DNA of 64,000 bases. It comes from Neoarius graeffei. Taxonomy: Eukaryota > Chordata > Actinopteri > Siluriformes > Ariidae. This document shows positions 12,105 through 21,072 of the stretch, piece by piece. Every line of letters starts with the position of its first letter. Within the stretch, counting starts at the first letter, position 1. A model generated the notes under the pieces. It was not told the origin of the DNA. It did no database searches and saw only the letters and a list, made by a program, of their open reading frames with translations. The stretch spans positions 33,462,760 to 33,526,759 of the forward strand of contig NC_083576.1 of the NCBI RefSeq assembly GCF_027579695.1, written 5' to 3'. A program made the translations under genes and the position numbers.

Positions 12105-13876
12105 TGTAGGTATCATGCCACCATCTTGTGTCAGAACTACAATTCCCAGGCACTTCCGCGTGACCTACGTCACGCGTGGGCGGGATCATCTACATCAGTC
12201 CGCCATGCGCGCATAAGTCCAAGCGGAAGCTCCGCCATTTTGTCTCTCGCGTCCGGGTTTCAACGAGTCTAGACGCACAAAAGGGATGCTCTCCATCAAA
12301 AAGACGTCTTCTTTCTTGCAAGATCCATCACTCAGCGCGATTTTCTTTCTTACCCTTGGCAAAGGTAAACTCTAGAGTCGCGCGATCTTTAAACTCAACC
12401 TGAGTTACAACCGGTTTACTTGTATTAGAAGTGACGTCACGACTGCAGCCCAGGCAGTTAAAAGTTAAGAAGCGATTGAATCCTTTTTAACTCAAAAGTG
12501 CTGTGCATCTTAGTCTGATCAGAGACTTTTCCTCACAAACGCTGAGGTTCGGACCAAGAATCCTCTGCTTTCCACGGGAACCACCCAAGTGCTCCGCTGG
12601 ACCCGAAAGTTTTCTACGCCTCCATCACGAGCGGCTCACGTGCTCCAACGGCGAGGCCCGAAACTACACCGGCGAATAGTTCTTCATATCTTGCTAAAGG
12701 CAGGATTAAGTAAGATTTTGGCATTTGGGCATAATTAGGATAGTCTTAGGAATTTGCTTTTATTTGAAATAGTGTGAATCTAAACCCAGGTTTATTGTTA
12801 CACTGTTAAAACACGCAGCGTGTTGATTTATTTTGGTTCTATGTTCTCTCAATTGTTTTTATAGGTTGTGCATGCTCCTTCTCTCTCTCTCTTATTCTGA
12901 CTAACACTTTAAATTTCCTTATCATACATTTTGACCTTATCAAGGTTTCAATGAGTTTGGTAATGTTATGAGTGTGGAATCTTTTTGTTACTGAGAAAAC
13001 ACGTGCTCAACAGGCCTGACCAGGCCTGATACACTTTAGACAGCTTCCCTTTGTCTTTAGCAACATGTGCTCAGTAGGCCTCACCAGGCCTAACAAACAC
13101 ACTTTAGCTAGGCCATAGGGCCTTTCACAAACACACTAGCAACACAAGGCTAATCTAGGCCTCCACCACGTGTAGTTAGCTACGCGAGGCTAAACACATG
13201 GTCAAGTCCTTCACACACACACACACACAAGCACACATTAGCAACAGAGCTAATCCTTTGTTCTATTTAGATAACATTCCTTTGTTTTAGCTAGCAACAA
13301 GCTAGGTCATACACACACATCACACATGTATATACACACCTCACTGCTTGTATATATTGATTTATTATTTTTATCTTTGTTACAATAAATTCATTTATTA
13401 TCAAAGCTGTGTGTATTCATCTTGTTGGTGAGCAATATCTGAAGTGCCCAATCTTCTCAAAGAATTCAAAAGGGTGCATATAAAAGTTATGTAATATGGT
13501 AAGTGATCGTAATAATTTGGAAATGTACCATAATTTAGCTGTTTGGTAATTTATTATTAAGCACCAGGATTAATGGTATGATTCACTAAATGATTCATTG
13601 AACGATTCACTAAATGATTCACTAAATGATTCATTGTATGATTCACTAAATGATTCACTAAATGATTCACTAAATGATTCATCGAACGATTCACAAAATG
13701 ATTCACTGAATGATTCACTTCAAATGAGTGATTCTACGGTATGATTCAATTCAAATGAGTCAAAGTAAATGATTCAATGGGATTGATTCATTTTAATTAT
13801 TAACCTTCAAAATTTAATGAGACTGATTTAACGAGATTGATCACTTAATTTCAATAATTAACTGATTGCACCCACA
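12105..13876 (+). mobile_element. Solo LTR-like element, 1.77 kb
   Basis: The segment begins TGTAGG and ends CCCACA, the TG...CA pattern of LTRs. It is flanked by CTGA (12101-12104) and CTGG (13877-13880). The uninterrupted SINE reads taactggtgac, so the insertion created a 4 bp duplication with one later change. Inside are a perfect CRE palindrome tgacgtca (near 12431), a CA run (13219-13230), an AATAAA near 13385 and a dense TGATTCA array (13577-13790). There is no coding sequence. No second copy in the window confirms it is an LTR, and its superfamily is unknown. Confidence 0.6.
13577..13790 (+). repeat. TGATTCA tandem array inside the solo LTR
   Basis: Roughly a dozen near-regular copies of aaatgattcact, spaced mostly 12 bp, with variants cgattcac. 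TGATTCA differs by one base from the AP-1 site TGACTCA or TGAGTCA. A true tgagtca is also present near 13758. The spacing suggests slippage-driven amplification within an LTR regulatory region. Confidence 0.75.
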
Positions 13877-13889
13877 CTGGTGACTCTAA

Positions 13890-15156
13890 TGCCGCTTTTC
13901 CACTACAAACGCGGCTGAGCCGTGCCGTGCCGAGTCGAGCTGAGTCGAGCTGAGCGGGGCTGTTGGAGTTGCATTTCGACTACAACCGCGCTGAACCGTG
14001 CTGGCTGGAAGTGGGTGGACACATTGGGTGGAGTTAGCGAAAGTGGGTGGACGTCATGTGATGCCGTTAAGCAGCGCAAACAGTGACATCAGTGACGGTG
14101 GCGGAACAAGTCAGAGCCGGGCCGGGGGCGGGGCAAATGACCGGGCACTTTATTAAAGCTTATCATAACATCATTTTAGGCTACAAAATGTCCGCAACTG
14201 CGGTGTTTACCAATTTCAACACTACCGGGTGCAACTATGTTATTTAGTACATCAAGTCCTTCAAACGAACATGTAACTCAGAAACAAAAAACATTAGGAT
14301 ACTGTACATGGCTCATAATAAAACATCAATAGCCTATACTGCGCACATTATTTGAAGGGCATACGAATGAGCGATCAGAGGTTGCAAAGGTGACAGGAAG
14401 AGTCAGAAATAAAAGGAGGGCGGTGCAAACCTCACTGAATGCACTGTGTTTACCAATTTCAACACTACGGGGTGCAACTATGTTAGTTTGTACATTAAGT
14501 CCTTCAAACGAACATGTAACTCAGAAACAAAAAAACATTCGGCGACATACTGTACATGGCTCATAATAAAACATCAATAGCCTACTGCGCGCATTATTTG
14601 AAGGGCATACGGCGAGCCTTGCGCTCCGCGAACTCGTCCACGATGCTCTGTATGTCACTGATTCAGTGGGCTTTTAAGCGGTAGTCTCACGACCCGAATA
14701 GTAAACAATAAACATGGAGGACATGGAGTCGTTAGTGTTGCTGGTCTCGGTGCTGTGGCTTGTTGTCACCGACAACGTGGACAGATACTGGCAAGAGTGT
14801 ATAGATGAGGCGAGGCGCATAAGGCTTCAGAAATTCTCGTAATTCATAATTATTATTCTTCCGGGTTTGCGGTGTTTACAGATCCCAGCGCGCTCGCGGG
14901 GCGTGTGTGGGCATGTGAGGACACTCCTCCTCACCAATCAGTGCACAGGGGAGTGTCTGCTCACGCCCCCAACCTCAGTCGGCACGGTTTGGCTCGCTTC
15001 AGCCCCACTCCAAAACGGTGCGAGTTTTAGGGGCTAAGCAGGGCTGAAACGAGCGGAGTCGTGCTGGTTTTTGGTAGTCGAAACGCGAGCCGTGTCGGGC
15101 TGAAGTGAGCTGAAGCGAGCTGAAGCGAGCTGAAAAAGGGTAGTGGAAAAGGGCCA
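13890..15156 (+). mobile_element. PIF/Harbinger-type non-autonomous DNA transposon
   Basis: Terminal inverted repeats tgccgcttttccactac (left) and tggcccttttccactac (right, reverse complement) are flanked by TAA on both sides (13887-13889 and 15157-15159). The empty SINE sequence ctctaaattgacc confirms a 3 bp duplication, the TWA signature of PIF/Harbinger. Subterminal regions are rich in gagctgag and gagcgagc type motifs. An internal direct repeat of about 165 bp occurs at 14190-14350 and 14449-14612. It carries a small exon-like ORF (14714-14842) but no full transposase. Confidence 0.75.
14714..14842 (+). pseudogene. Small ORF inside the Harbinger-type element
   Basis: The 42-codon frame starts MEDMESLVLLVSVLWLVV and ends in DEARRIRLQKFS before TAA. 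The N-terminal half is hydrophobic and the end is basic. It may be the first exon of a transposon protein kept in a deletion derivative, but I do not recognise the protein. The upstream sequence aacaataaacATGG is a reasonable start context. Confidence 0.35.
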
Positions 15157-15357
15157 TAAATTGACCATAGGTGTGAATGTGAGTGTGAATGGTTGTCTGT
15201 GTCTATGTGTCAGCCCTGTGATGACCTGGCGACTTGTCCAGGGTGCACCCCGCCTTTCGCCCGTAGTCAGCTGGGATAGGCTCCAGCTTGCCTGCGACCC
15301 TGTAGAACAGGATAAAGCAGCTAGAGATAATAAGATGAGATGAGATGGACCACAGAG

Positions 15358-15720
15358 CAACAGTCCAGTTCTTTCTCTCCTTAGCCCAGGTAAGACACTT
15401 CTGACATTGTCTCTGGTTAAGGAGAGGCTTGATATTAGGAATGTGACAGTTGTGGCCCCTTTTCTGAAGACATCTGTGTCTGGTGGCACTTGATGCACTG
15501 ACATCAGCCTCAGCCCACTCCTTGTGAAGCTCTCCCAAGTTCTTGAATCGACTTTTCTGGACAATCCTCTCAAGGCTGTGGTCATCCCAGTTGCTTGTGC
15601 ACCTTTTCCAGCCAGCCTTTTCAGCAATGACCTTCTGTGGCTAAACCTCCTTGTGGAGGGTGTCAGTGCTCTTCTTCTGGCCAACTGTCAAGTCAGCAGT
15701 CTTCCTCATGATTGTGGTTG
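15358..15720 (-). pseudogene. Tc1-b transposase, N-terminal half (left copy)
   Basis: The minus strand reads MRKTADLTVGQKKSTDTLHKEV, a stop, then helix-turn-helix-type DNA-binding sequence (EKAGWKRCTSNWDDHS, LGELHKEWAEADVSAS) and LTWAKERKNWTVALWS at the SINE boundary. Both duplicate copies carry the same internal stop. Together with 11340-11919 it makes one interrupted Tc1 transposase. Confidence 0.65.
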
Positions 15721-16670
15721 CGTGTACTAAACTACAGTGGTGCTTGAAAGTTTGTGAACCTTTTAGAATTTTCTATATTTCTGCATAAATATGACCTAAC
15801 CCAGATAGCAGAGGGTCGTTGATTCGACGTGGAATCATCGGCATGTTCTTCGACCTATACGCCGTCGAATCACCGTCGATCACCGACGTTGATTCAACAC
15901 CGCTTTGCTCATACGAGTTTCCGTTGAAACGACGTTGAAAAGTGGCTGGTGGTCGACAGAGAATAGACCCCCTTTCACCCTTTATTCAACTACGTATTTC
16001 AGTCGATTTATAGTTGAATTTTCGGCGATGATTCATCCAACTTTACTTCCTGTTTTATGCACAACAGGAAGGCTACAAATTAAGCAAAACAGGCTAAATT
16101 AAACTAGCTAACAATAAAGCATCGGGGCTCTTGCCTAGGATGAACACACACATGCATACTTCAACCATGAAAGTGAAACTTAATTTATATCAATGTGCGT
16201 AGGCTACGTCCTGTTTAATGTACAACAGGATATAAAAATGCATGCAACAATGCACCTCTCCTAATGTTTGTCAAGCTATCTAATGAGGCATAACTTTTAA
16301 CATTTATAAGGAACAGAACACACTTGAACAAGTTCTTAGAAACATTTTATGATTTATTTATAATTGTGGCCTATTCCTCCTGCGGCGCAGACCTGTACAT
16401 GGAAACAGAAAAACATAACCAAAATTAATTTGATGCAGCATTGATAAAGAAAGTCAGCAGTAGGCTATGGGTTTCTAAATGCCACCCTACCTCATTATTT
16501 GGACATGGGGGAAAACTATATTTAAAATCCAAAGAGGGATGGAGGGAGGAAAATTAAAACAAAAGAAAGAAATGAAATATAGAGTAGAGAATATTTGATA
16601 AAATTAAGGATGTTTTTATTCAGTAAACATTTAAAAAAATGTTCTACAACACTCTAGCCTACTGACTTAC

Positions 16671-16862
16671 CAGTAACAAAATAGACTTGAAGTATTCAGA
16701 TCCGCTCTGCATAAAGCAGCTAAATCCTCTCTCTGTCTCCTGGCAGAAAGCTCCTTGGTTTGCTTGTGTCTCAATCACAGCTGGTATTCTGTAGAAAGAC
16801 TTCTTTTCACCTTTCCCATCAGCTTTGTTAGAACACCCTAACACAGCACAAAAGTTTACCAT
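16671..16862 (-). pseudogene. THAP-domain first exon carried by the transposon
   Basis: From ATG (16860-16862, minus strand) it reads MVNFCAVLGCSNKADGKGEK then KSFYRIPAV, a typical THAP N-terminus with C-x4-C spacing. Beyond that the open frame no longer looks like THAP, but the neighbouring frame reads ELSARRQREDLAALCRADLN, matching the usual continuation. One shared indel therefore broke it. A GTAAGT splice donor follows at 16670. The frameshift is present in both copies in the window, so it predates their separation. It could be an eroded transposase exon or a captured host THAP exon. Confidence 0.7.
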
Positions 16863-17234
16863 TGTAGATTTATGATGAACCAAGTGCCTCATGGGTTCAC
16901 ATACCGCGCGCTGCCTTTATTTCCCCCAAATCACGAGTTTGTTGGTCTTCCAATGTGGCGCAGGGTTTGTTTACTTCCGGTTTCGGGTGACGTCAGTGAA
17001 AGGGGTCTAATGGGGGCATTACCGCCACCCACTGGATTGGGGTGTAAAGCAGTCTGAACAAAACGTGTAAACATAAACATAGGAGAAATGAACCCGTTTT
17101 TCTAACTCGTCCTCACTTAGTCTACTTTTCTTTTTTGATTAGTCTGGATTTGATATTGTAAATTTAAATGTGAATCAATGTATATTCATCGGACATGAAC
17201 AAATGAATAAATCTTGAGTAATCTTGAGGCGTGT

Positions 17235-17335
17235 GTGTCCGGGGCGCGGTGTTGCGGGGGGGGGGAATCGAACGAACCCTCCGATCCCCCCTGGCTACGA
17301 GCCAGTTGCTCATCCTACCAATGTTGAAAACTGGC
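17235..17335 (-). repeat. tRNA-like stretch inside the THAP element
   Basis: On the minus strand tggtaggatgagcaactggc, then ctcgtagccagg and gagggttcgattcccccc, resemble a D-arm, an anticodon arm with a seven-base loop and a T-arm with TTCGATT. The acceptor stem does not pair convincingly and the T-arm runs into a homopolymer. I read it as a tRNA-derived SINE head or tRNA pseudogene, not a functional tRNA. Confidence 0.35.
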
Positions 17336-17866
17336 CGGCAAAAGTGACGATGGTTCAACGTCGTATATTCAACCTTCTCTGACGGTCGACAGATTAACCT
17401 TTACCCACGTTGATTCAACGGTGATAAATCGACCCTCTCAGACGGCGGAGAAATCGACGTTTCACGGCGCCGTTTCAACGTTGATTTTCTGACGTACGAC
17501 GGAAACCAACCATTCTGACCAAAACTCTACGTCGTTTCAACGACCCTCTGCTATCGGGGAAAACATCATCAGATTTTCACACAAGTGCTAAAAGTAGATA
17601 AAGAGAACCCAGTTAAACAAATGAGACAAAAATATTATACTTCATCATTTATTTATTGAGGAAAATTATCCAATATTACATATCTGTGAGTGGCGAAAGT
17701 ATGTGATCCAGCTATGTTGACATAGCAGTTAATTTGAAGGTGAAATTAGAGTCAGGTGTTTTCAATCACTGGAATGACAATTAGGTGTGAGTGGGCACCC
17801 TATTTTATTTAAAGAACAGAGATCAATCAAAGTCTGATCTTCACAACACGTTTGTGGAAGTGTATC

Positions 17867-18867
17867 ATGGCACAAACAAAGGAGATTTTCGAGGACCTCA
17901 GAAAAAGCATTGTTGATGCTCATCAGGCTGGAAAAGGTTACAAAACCATCTCTAAAGAGTTTGGACTCCACCAATCCACAGTCAGACAGATTGTGTACAA
18001 ATGGAGGAAATTCAAGATCATTGTTACCCTCCCCAGGAGTGGTCGACCAACAAAGATCACTCCAAGAGAAAGGCATGTAATAGTTGGTGAGGTCACAAAG
18101 CACCCCAGGGTAACTTCTAAGCAACTGAAGGCCTCTCTCACATTGGCTAATGTTAATCTTCATGAATCCACCATCAGGAGAACACCAAACAACAATGGTG
18201 TGCATGGCAGGGTTGCAAGGAGAACATTGCTGCTTGTCTGCAGTTTGCTAAAGATCACATGAACAAGCCAGAAGGCTATTGGAAAAATGTTTTGTGGACA
18301 GATGAGACAAAAATAGAACATTTTGGTTTAAATGAGAAGCGTTATGTTTGGAGAAAGGAAAATGCTGCATTCTAGCATAAGAACCTTATCCTATCTGTAA
18401 AACATGGTGGTGGTAGTATCATAGTTTGGGCCTGTTTCGCTGCATCTGGGCCAGGACAGCTTGCCATTATTGATGGAACAATGAATTTTGAATTATACAG
18501 GCGAATTCTAAAGGAAAATGTCAGGACATCTGTCCATGAACTGAATCTCAAGAGAAGGTGGGTCATGCAGCAAGACAATGACCCTAAGCACACAAGTCGT
18601 TCTACCAAAGAATGGCTAAAGAAGAAGAAAGTTAATGTTTTGGAAAGACCAAGTCAAAGTCCTGACCTTAATCCAATTGAAATGTTGTGGAAGGACCTGA
18701 AGCGAGCCGTTCATGTGAGGAAACCCACCAACATCCCAGAGTTGAAGCTGTTCTGTACAAAGGAATGGGCTAAAATACCTCCAAGCCAGTGTGCAGGACT
18801 GATCAACAGTTACCAGAAACATTTAGTTGCAGTTATTGCTGCACAAGGGGGTCACAGCAGATACTGA
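17867..18867 (+). pseudogene. Tc1-a transposase (left copy)
   Basis: ATG at 17867 opens MAQTKEIFEDLRKSIVDAHQ. The paired-like DNA-binding domain follows (GYKTISKEFGLHQSTVRQIV, RSGRPTKITPRE), then the catalytic core LWTDETKIEHFG (first Asp), MQQDNDPKHTSRS (second Asp) and SPDLNPIEMLW (Glu), consistent with DD34E. Breaks: a 22 bp deletion near 18215 relative to the right copy shifts the frame, and a TAG follows NAAF at 18373. The TAG is shared with the right copy; the deletion is not. It would otherwise encode a roughly 340-residue cut-and-paste transposase. Confidence 0.8.
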
Positions 18868-19446
18868 AAGCAAAAGTTCATATACTTTTGCCACTCACAG
18901 ATATATAATATTGGCTCATTTTCCTCAATAAATAAATGACCAAGAATAATATTTTTGTCTCATTTGTTTAACTGGGTTCTCTTTATCTACTTTTAGGACT
19001 TGTGTGAAAATCTGATGTTGTTTTCGGTCATATTTATGCAGAAATATAGAAAATGCTAAAGGGTTCACAAACTTTCAAGTACCACTGTAGACTGAGAGAT
19101 ACATGGTATTTATACTGTTTGAATAGTAATTTACTCAAATTCAGAATGAAATATTCTAATATTGACGTTTTTATTTTTTGCACTGTAAGCTATAATTATC
19201 AAAATTAAAATAGAAAACTGAAATATTTTAGTTTACATGTAATGAGTCTCGAATATATTCAGTTTTTACTTTCTGAAATAACTGATGGAAAATATTGTTC
19301 TTTTTCACAATATTCTAATTTTTTAAGATTCAGTTGTAAGTAAAGAGAAAAAAGACCATCCATCATGACATTACTTGTCTTTTAATTAGTAGTAATAAAG
19401 AAAAAAAGCATTGAACTAGTGTGTCAAACTTTTGACTGGTACTGTA

Positions 19447-19754
19447 AATGTATCAATTAATTCGTGTCTCACCTGCACAAAGCACTGTAGCTTCATGGTA
19501 GAAACCTCATAGAAACAATTTAATAGTCCGACAACTCACAACATTATTCTCTGGAGACACATCGAGCATAACAGAAATATGTTTGCACTATAATCTACAA
19601 TTAGGAAATGTATTTAAACTGGTGGTGCATATGAATAGAAAATGTGAAAGAGTAAGTTTTGTAATTATTTGGTTAGGTTAGTGTTTCTATATGTAACTAT
19701 GCTCCCTAGCTATAATACTGTATACATACAGCACATACAAAGGCATGTCTGTGT
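19447..19754. other. AT-rich sequence flanking Tc1-b, no gene seen
   Basis: Shared, inverted, with 34141-34435. No ORF, repeat array or element end was recognised. Confidence 0.5.
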
Positions 19755-19910
19755 TCATGTGTGTTGCACAGGGTGAGGGAGTGGAGGAGCAAGTAGGTGA
19801 ATTGGCTTTGCTAAATTGCCCCTAGGTGTGAATAAGTGTTTGTGAGTGCATGGTGCCTGGCGATAGGGCATCACATCGAGGGTGTATTCCTGCCCCACAC
19901 CCAGTTGTCC
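19755..19910 (-). repeat. SINE fragment, inverted half at the right inversion breakpoint
   Basis: Reverse complement of 33965-34140. It contains the missing second half of the SINE cut at 6765 and repeats 44 bp of the first half in inverted orientation (19867-19910 against 6720-6763). It is followed within 5 bp by the middle of a LINE, so 19910-19915 is a rearrangement joint. Confidence 0.65.
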
Positions 19911-19914
19911 TTGA

Positions 19915-21072
19915 CACCCACCCTTGCAACGGTATTGGAAGGTGCATGGGAGTTTGCCCAACTGGTCTACATGTGTTTTGTGGACCTGGAGAAGGCTTAC
20001 AACCGTGTCCCTCAGGGTGCCTTGTGGGGGGTACTTCGGGAGTATGGGGTTCGGGCCCACTGCTTGCGAGCCATTCGGATCCTGTGTGATTGGACCAGGA
20101 GTTTGATTCACATTGCCAGCAGTAAGACAGACTTGTTCCTAGTGCATGTAGGACTCCACCAGGGCTGTCCTTTGTCACCAGTTCTGTTCATAACTTTTAT
20201 GTACAGAATTTCTAGGCACATCCAAGGGGTGGAGGGTGTCCAGTTTGGTGGCATCAGGATTATGTCTCTGCTTTCTGCGGATGATGTGGTCCTGTTGGCA
20301 TCAGCATGCGCTGGGACGGTTTGCAACCAGGTGTGAAGCGGCTGGGATGAGGTTCAGCACCTCCAAGTCCATGGCCATGGTGCTCAGCTGGAAACAGGTG
20401 GAGTGCCTACTTTGGGTCGGGGGGGAGTTGCTACCTTGAATGGAGGAATTTAAGTATCTTGGGATCTTGTTCATGAGTGAGAGTAGGGGGAGCACGACTT
20501 AGACAGATGGATCGGGGCAGCATCAGCAGTGATGCGGATGCTAAACTGGTCTGTTGTGGTGAAGAGAGAGCTGAGCCAAAAGGCAAAGCTCTCAATTTAT
20601 TCATCCATTTACGTTCCCACCCTCAGCTATGGTCACAAGCTGTGGGTAGTGACTGAAAGAATGAGACCATGGATACAAGCGATCGAAATGACTTTCCTCC
20701 ACAGGGTGGCTGGGCTCTCCCTTCGAGACAGAGTGAGAAGTTCGGTCATTCGGGAGAGACTCAGAGTAGAACCACCGCTGCTCCTCCACATCAAAAGGAG
20801 TAATTTGAGGTGGTTCAGGCACCTTGTAAGAACGCCCCCTGGATGCCTCCCAAGGGAGGTTCTCTGGGCATGCCCCACTGGGAGAAGACCCCGGGGCAGA
20901 CCCAGGACATATTGGAGAGATTATATCTCTCAGCTGGCAAGAGAATGCCTCAGTATTCCCCCGGAAGGGCTGGTGGAGGTGGCCGGGGAGAGGGAAGTCT
21001 GGGCTGCTCTGCTTAGGCTGCTACCCCCACGACCCAGACCCAGATAAGCGGCAGAAATGGGATGGATGGATT
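19915..21072 (+). mobile_element. Rex3-like (RTE) LINE, 3' fragment, left copy
   Basis: Degenerate reverse transcriptase frames contain [32 protein letters not shown] and [13 protein letters not shown], where the catalytic F-A-D-D box has become S-A-D-D. The thumb and C-terminal part follows (20529-21047), with [14 protein letters not shown] and [14 protein letters not shown]. It ends in gggatggatggattg. A GATG-type tail is characteristic of Rex3-family RTE elements. It begins abruptly at a rearrangement joint in mid-domain and matches 52888-54035. Confidence 0.75.

Larger units (their letters stand above)
11920..15345 (+). mobile_element. tRNA-derived SINE, interrupted by two later insertions
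   Basis: The head (ggtgtagtggttagcgctg with ggttcgagccc) has polymerase III A-box and B-box character. The tail is a short GATGA array (15330-15345). A 12 bp target-site duplication tggaccacagag flanks it (11908-11919 and 15346-15357), as expected for LINE-driven insertion. Two later elements split it: a solo LTR (12105-13876) and a Harbinger-type element (13890-15156). The uninterrupted equivalent is 37101-37490 on the other strand. Confidence 0.8.
15800..17559 (-). mobile_element. THAP-exon DNA transposon, complete copy (1760 bp)
   Basis: Ends are CCCAGATAGCAGAGGGTCG (15800 on) and the complement of CCCCGATAGCAGAGGGTCG (ending 17559), so it has long terminal inverted repeats followed by palindromic cgttga/tcgacg motifs. 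The empty site is preserved in the right Tc1-a copy (near 36640). It reads gacctaaaacatcatc where this copy has gacctaa, the element, then aaaacatcatc, so the target duplication appears to be 2 bp (AA). The interior has an unusual THAP exon on the minus strand, a tRNA-like stretch (17235-17335) and no complete transposase. It is probably non-autonomous; the superfamily is unresolved. Confidence 0.75.
15735..19087 (+). mobile_element. Tc1-a (Tc1/mariner), left copy, with nested THAP element
   Basis: Inverted ends cagtggtgcttgaaagtttg (15735 on) and its complement ending at 19087 are flanked by TA (15733-15734 and 19088-19089). Without the 1760 bp nested THAP element it is about 1.6 kb, normal for Tc1. 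It sits inside Tc1-b just upstream of that transposase start. The right copy is 34795-36711. Confidence 0.85.
11325..19446 (-). mobile_element. Tc1-b (Tc1/mariner), oldest core of block X, left copy
   Basis: The terminal repeat ccagtcaaaagtttgacaca (read on the minus strand) ends at 19444 with TA at 19445-19446. Transposase runs leftward from about 15700 to 11330 and is split by the SINE at 11920-15345. Tc1-a is inserted just upstream of the start region. The far terminal repeat is missing because Tc1-c interrupts that side. Shared nested insertions with the right copy show this element is older than the duplication. Confidence 0.75.

Noticed and set aside
13219..13400. Direct repeats of CA and ttagc-type words as a possible CRISPR or satellite
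   Set aside because: Irregular short repeats inside the solo LTR, no uniform repeat-spacer pattern; the genome is eukaryotic.
15034..15684. 216-codon minus-strand ORF starting MARRRALTP
   Set aside because: Wrong frame relative to the Tc1-b transposase N-terminus, and it spans SINE and Harbinger sequence.
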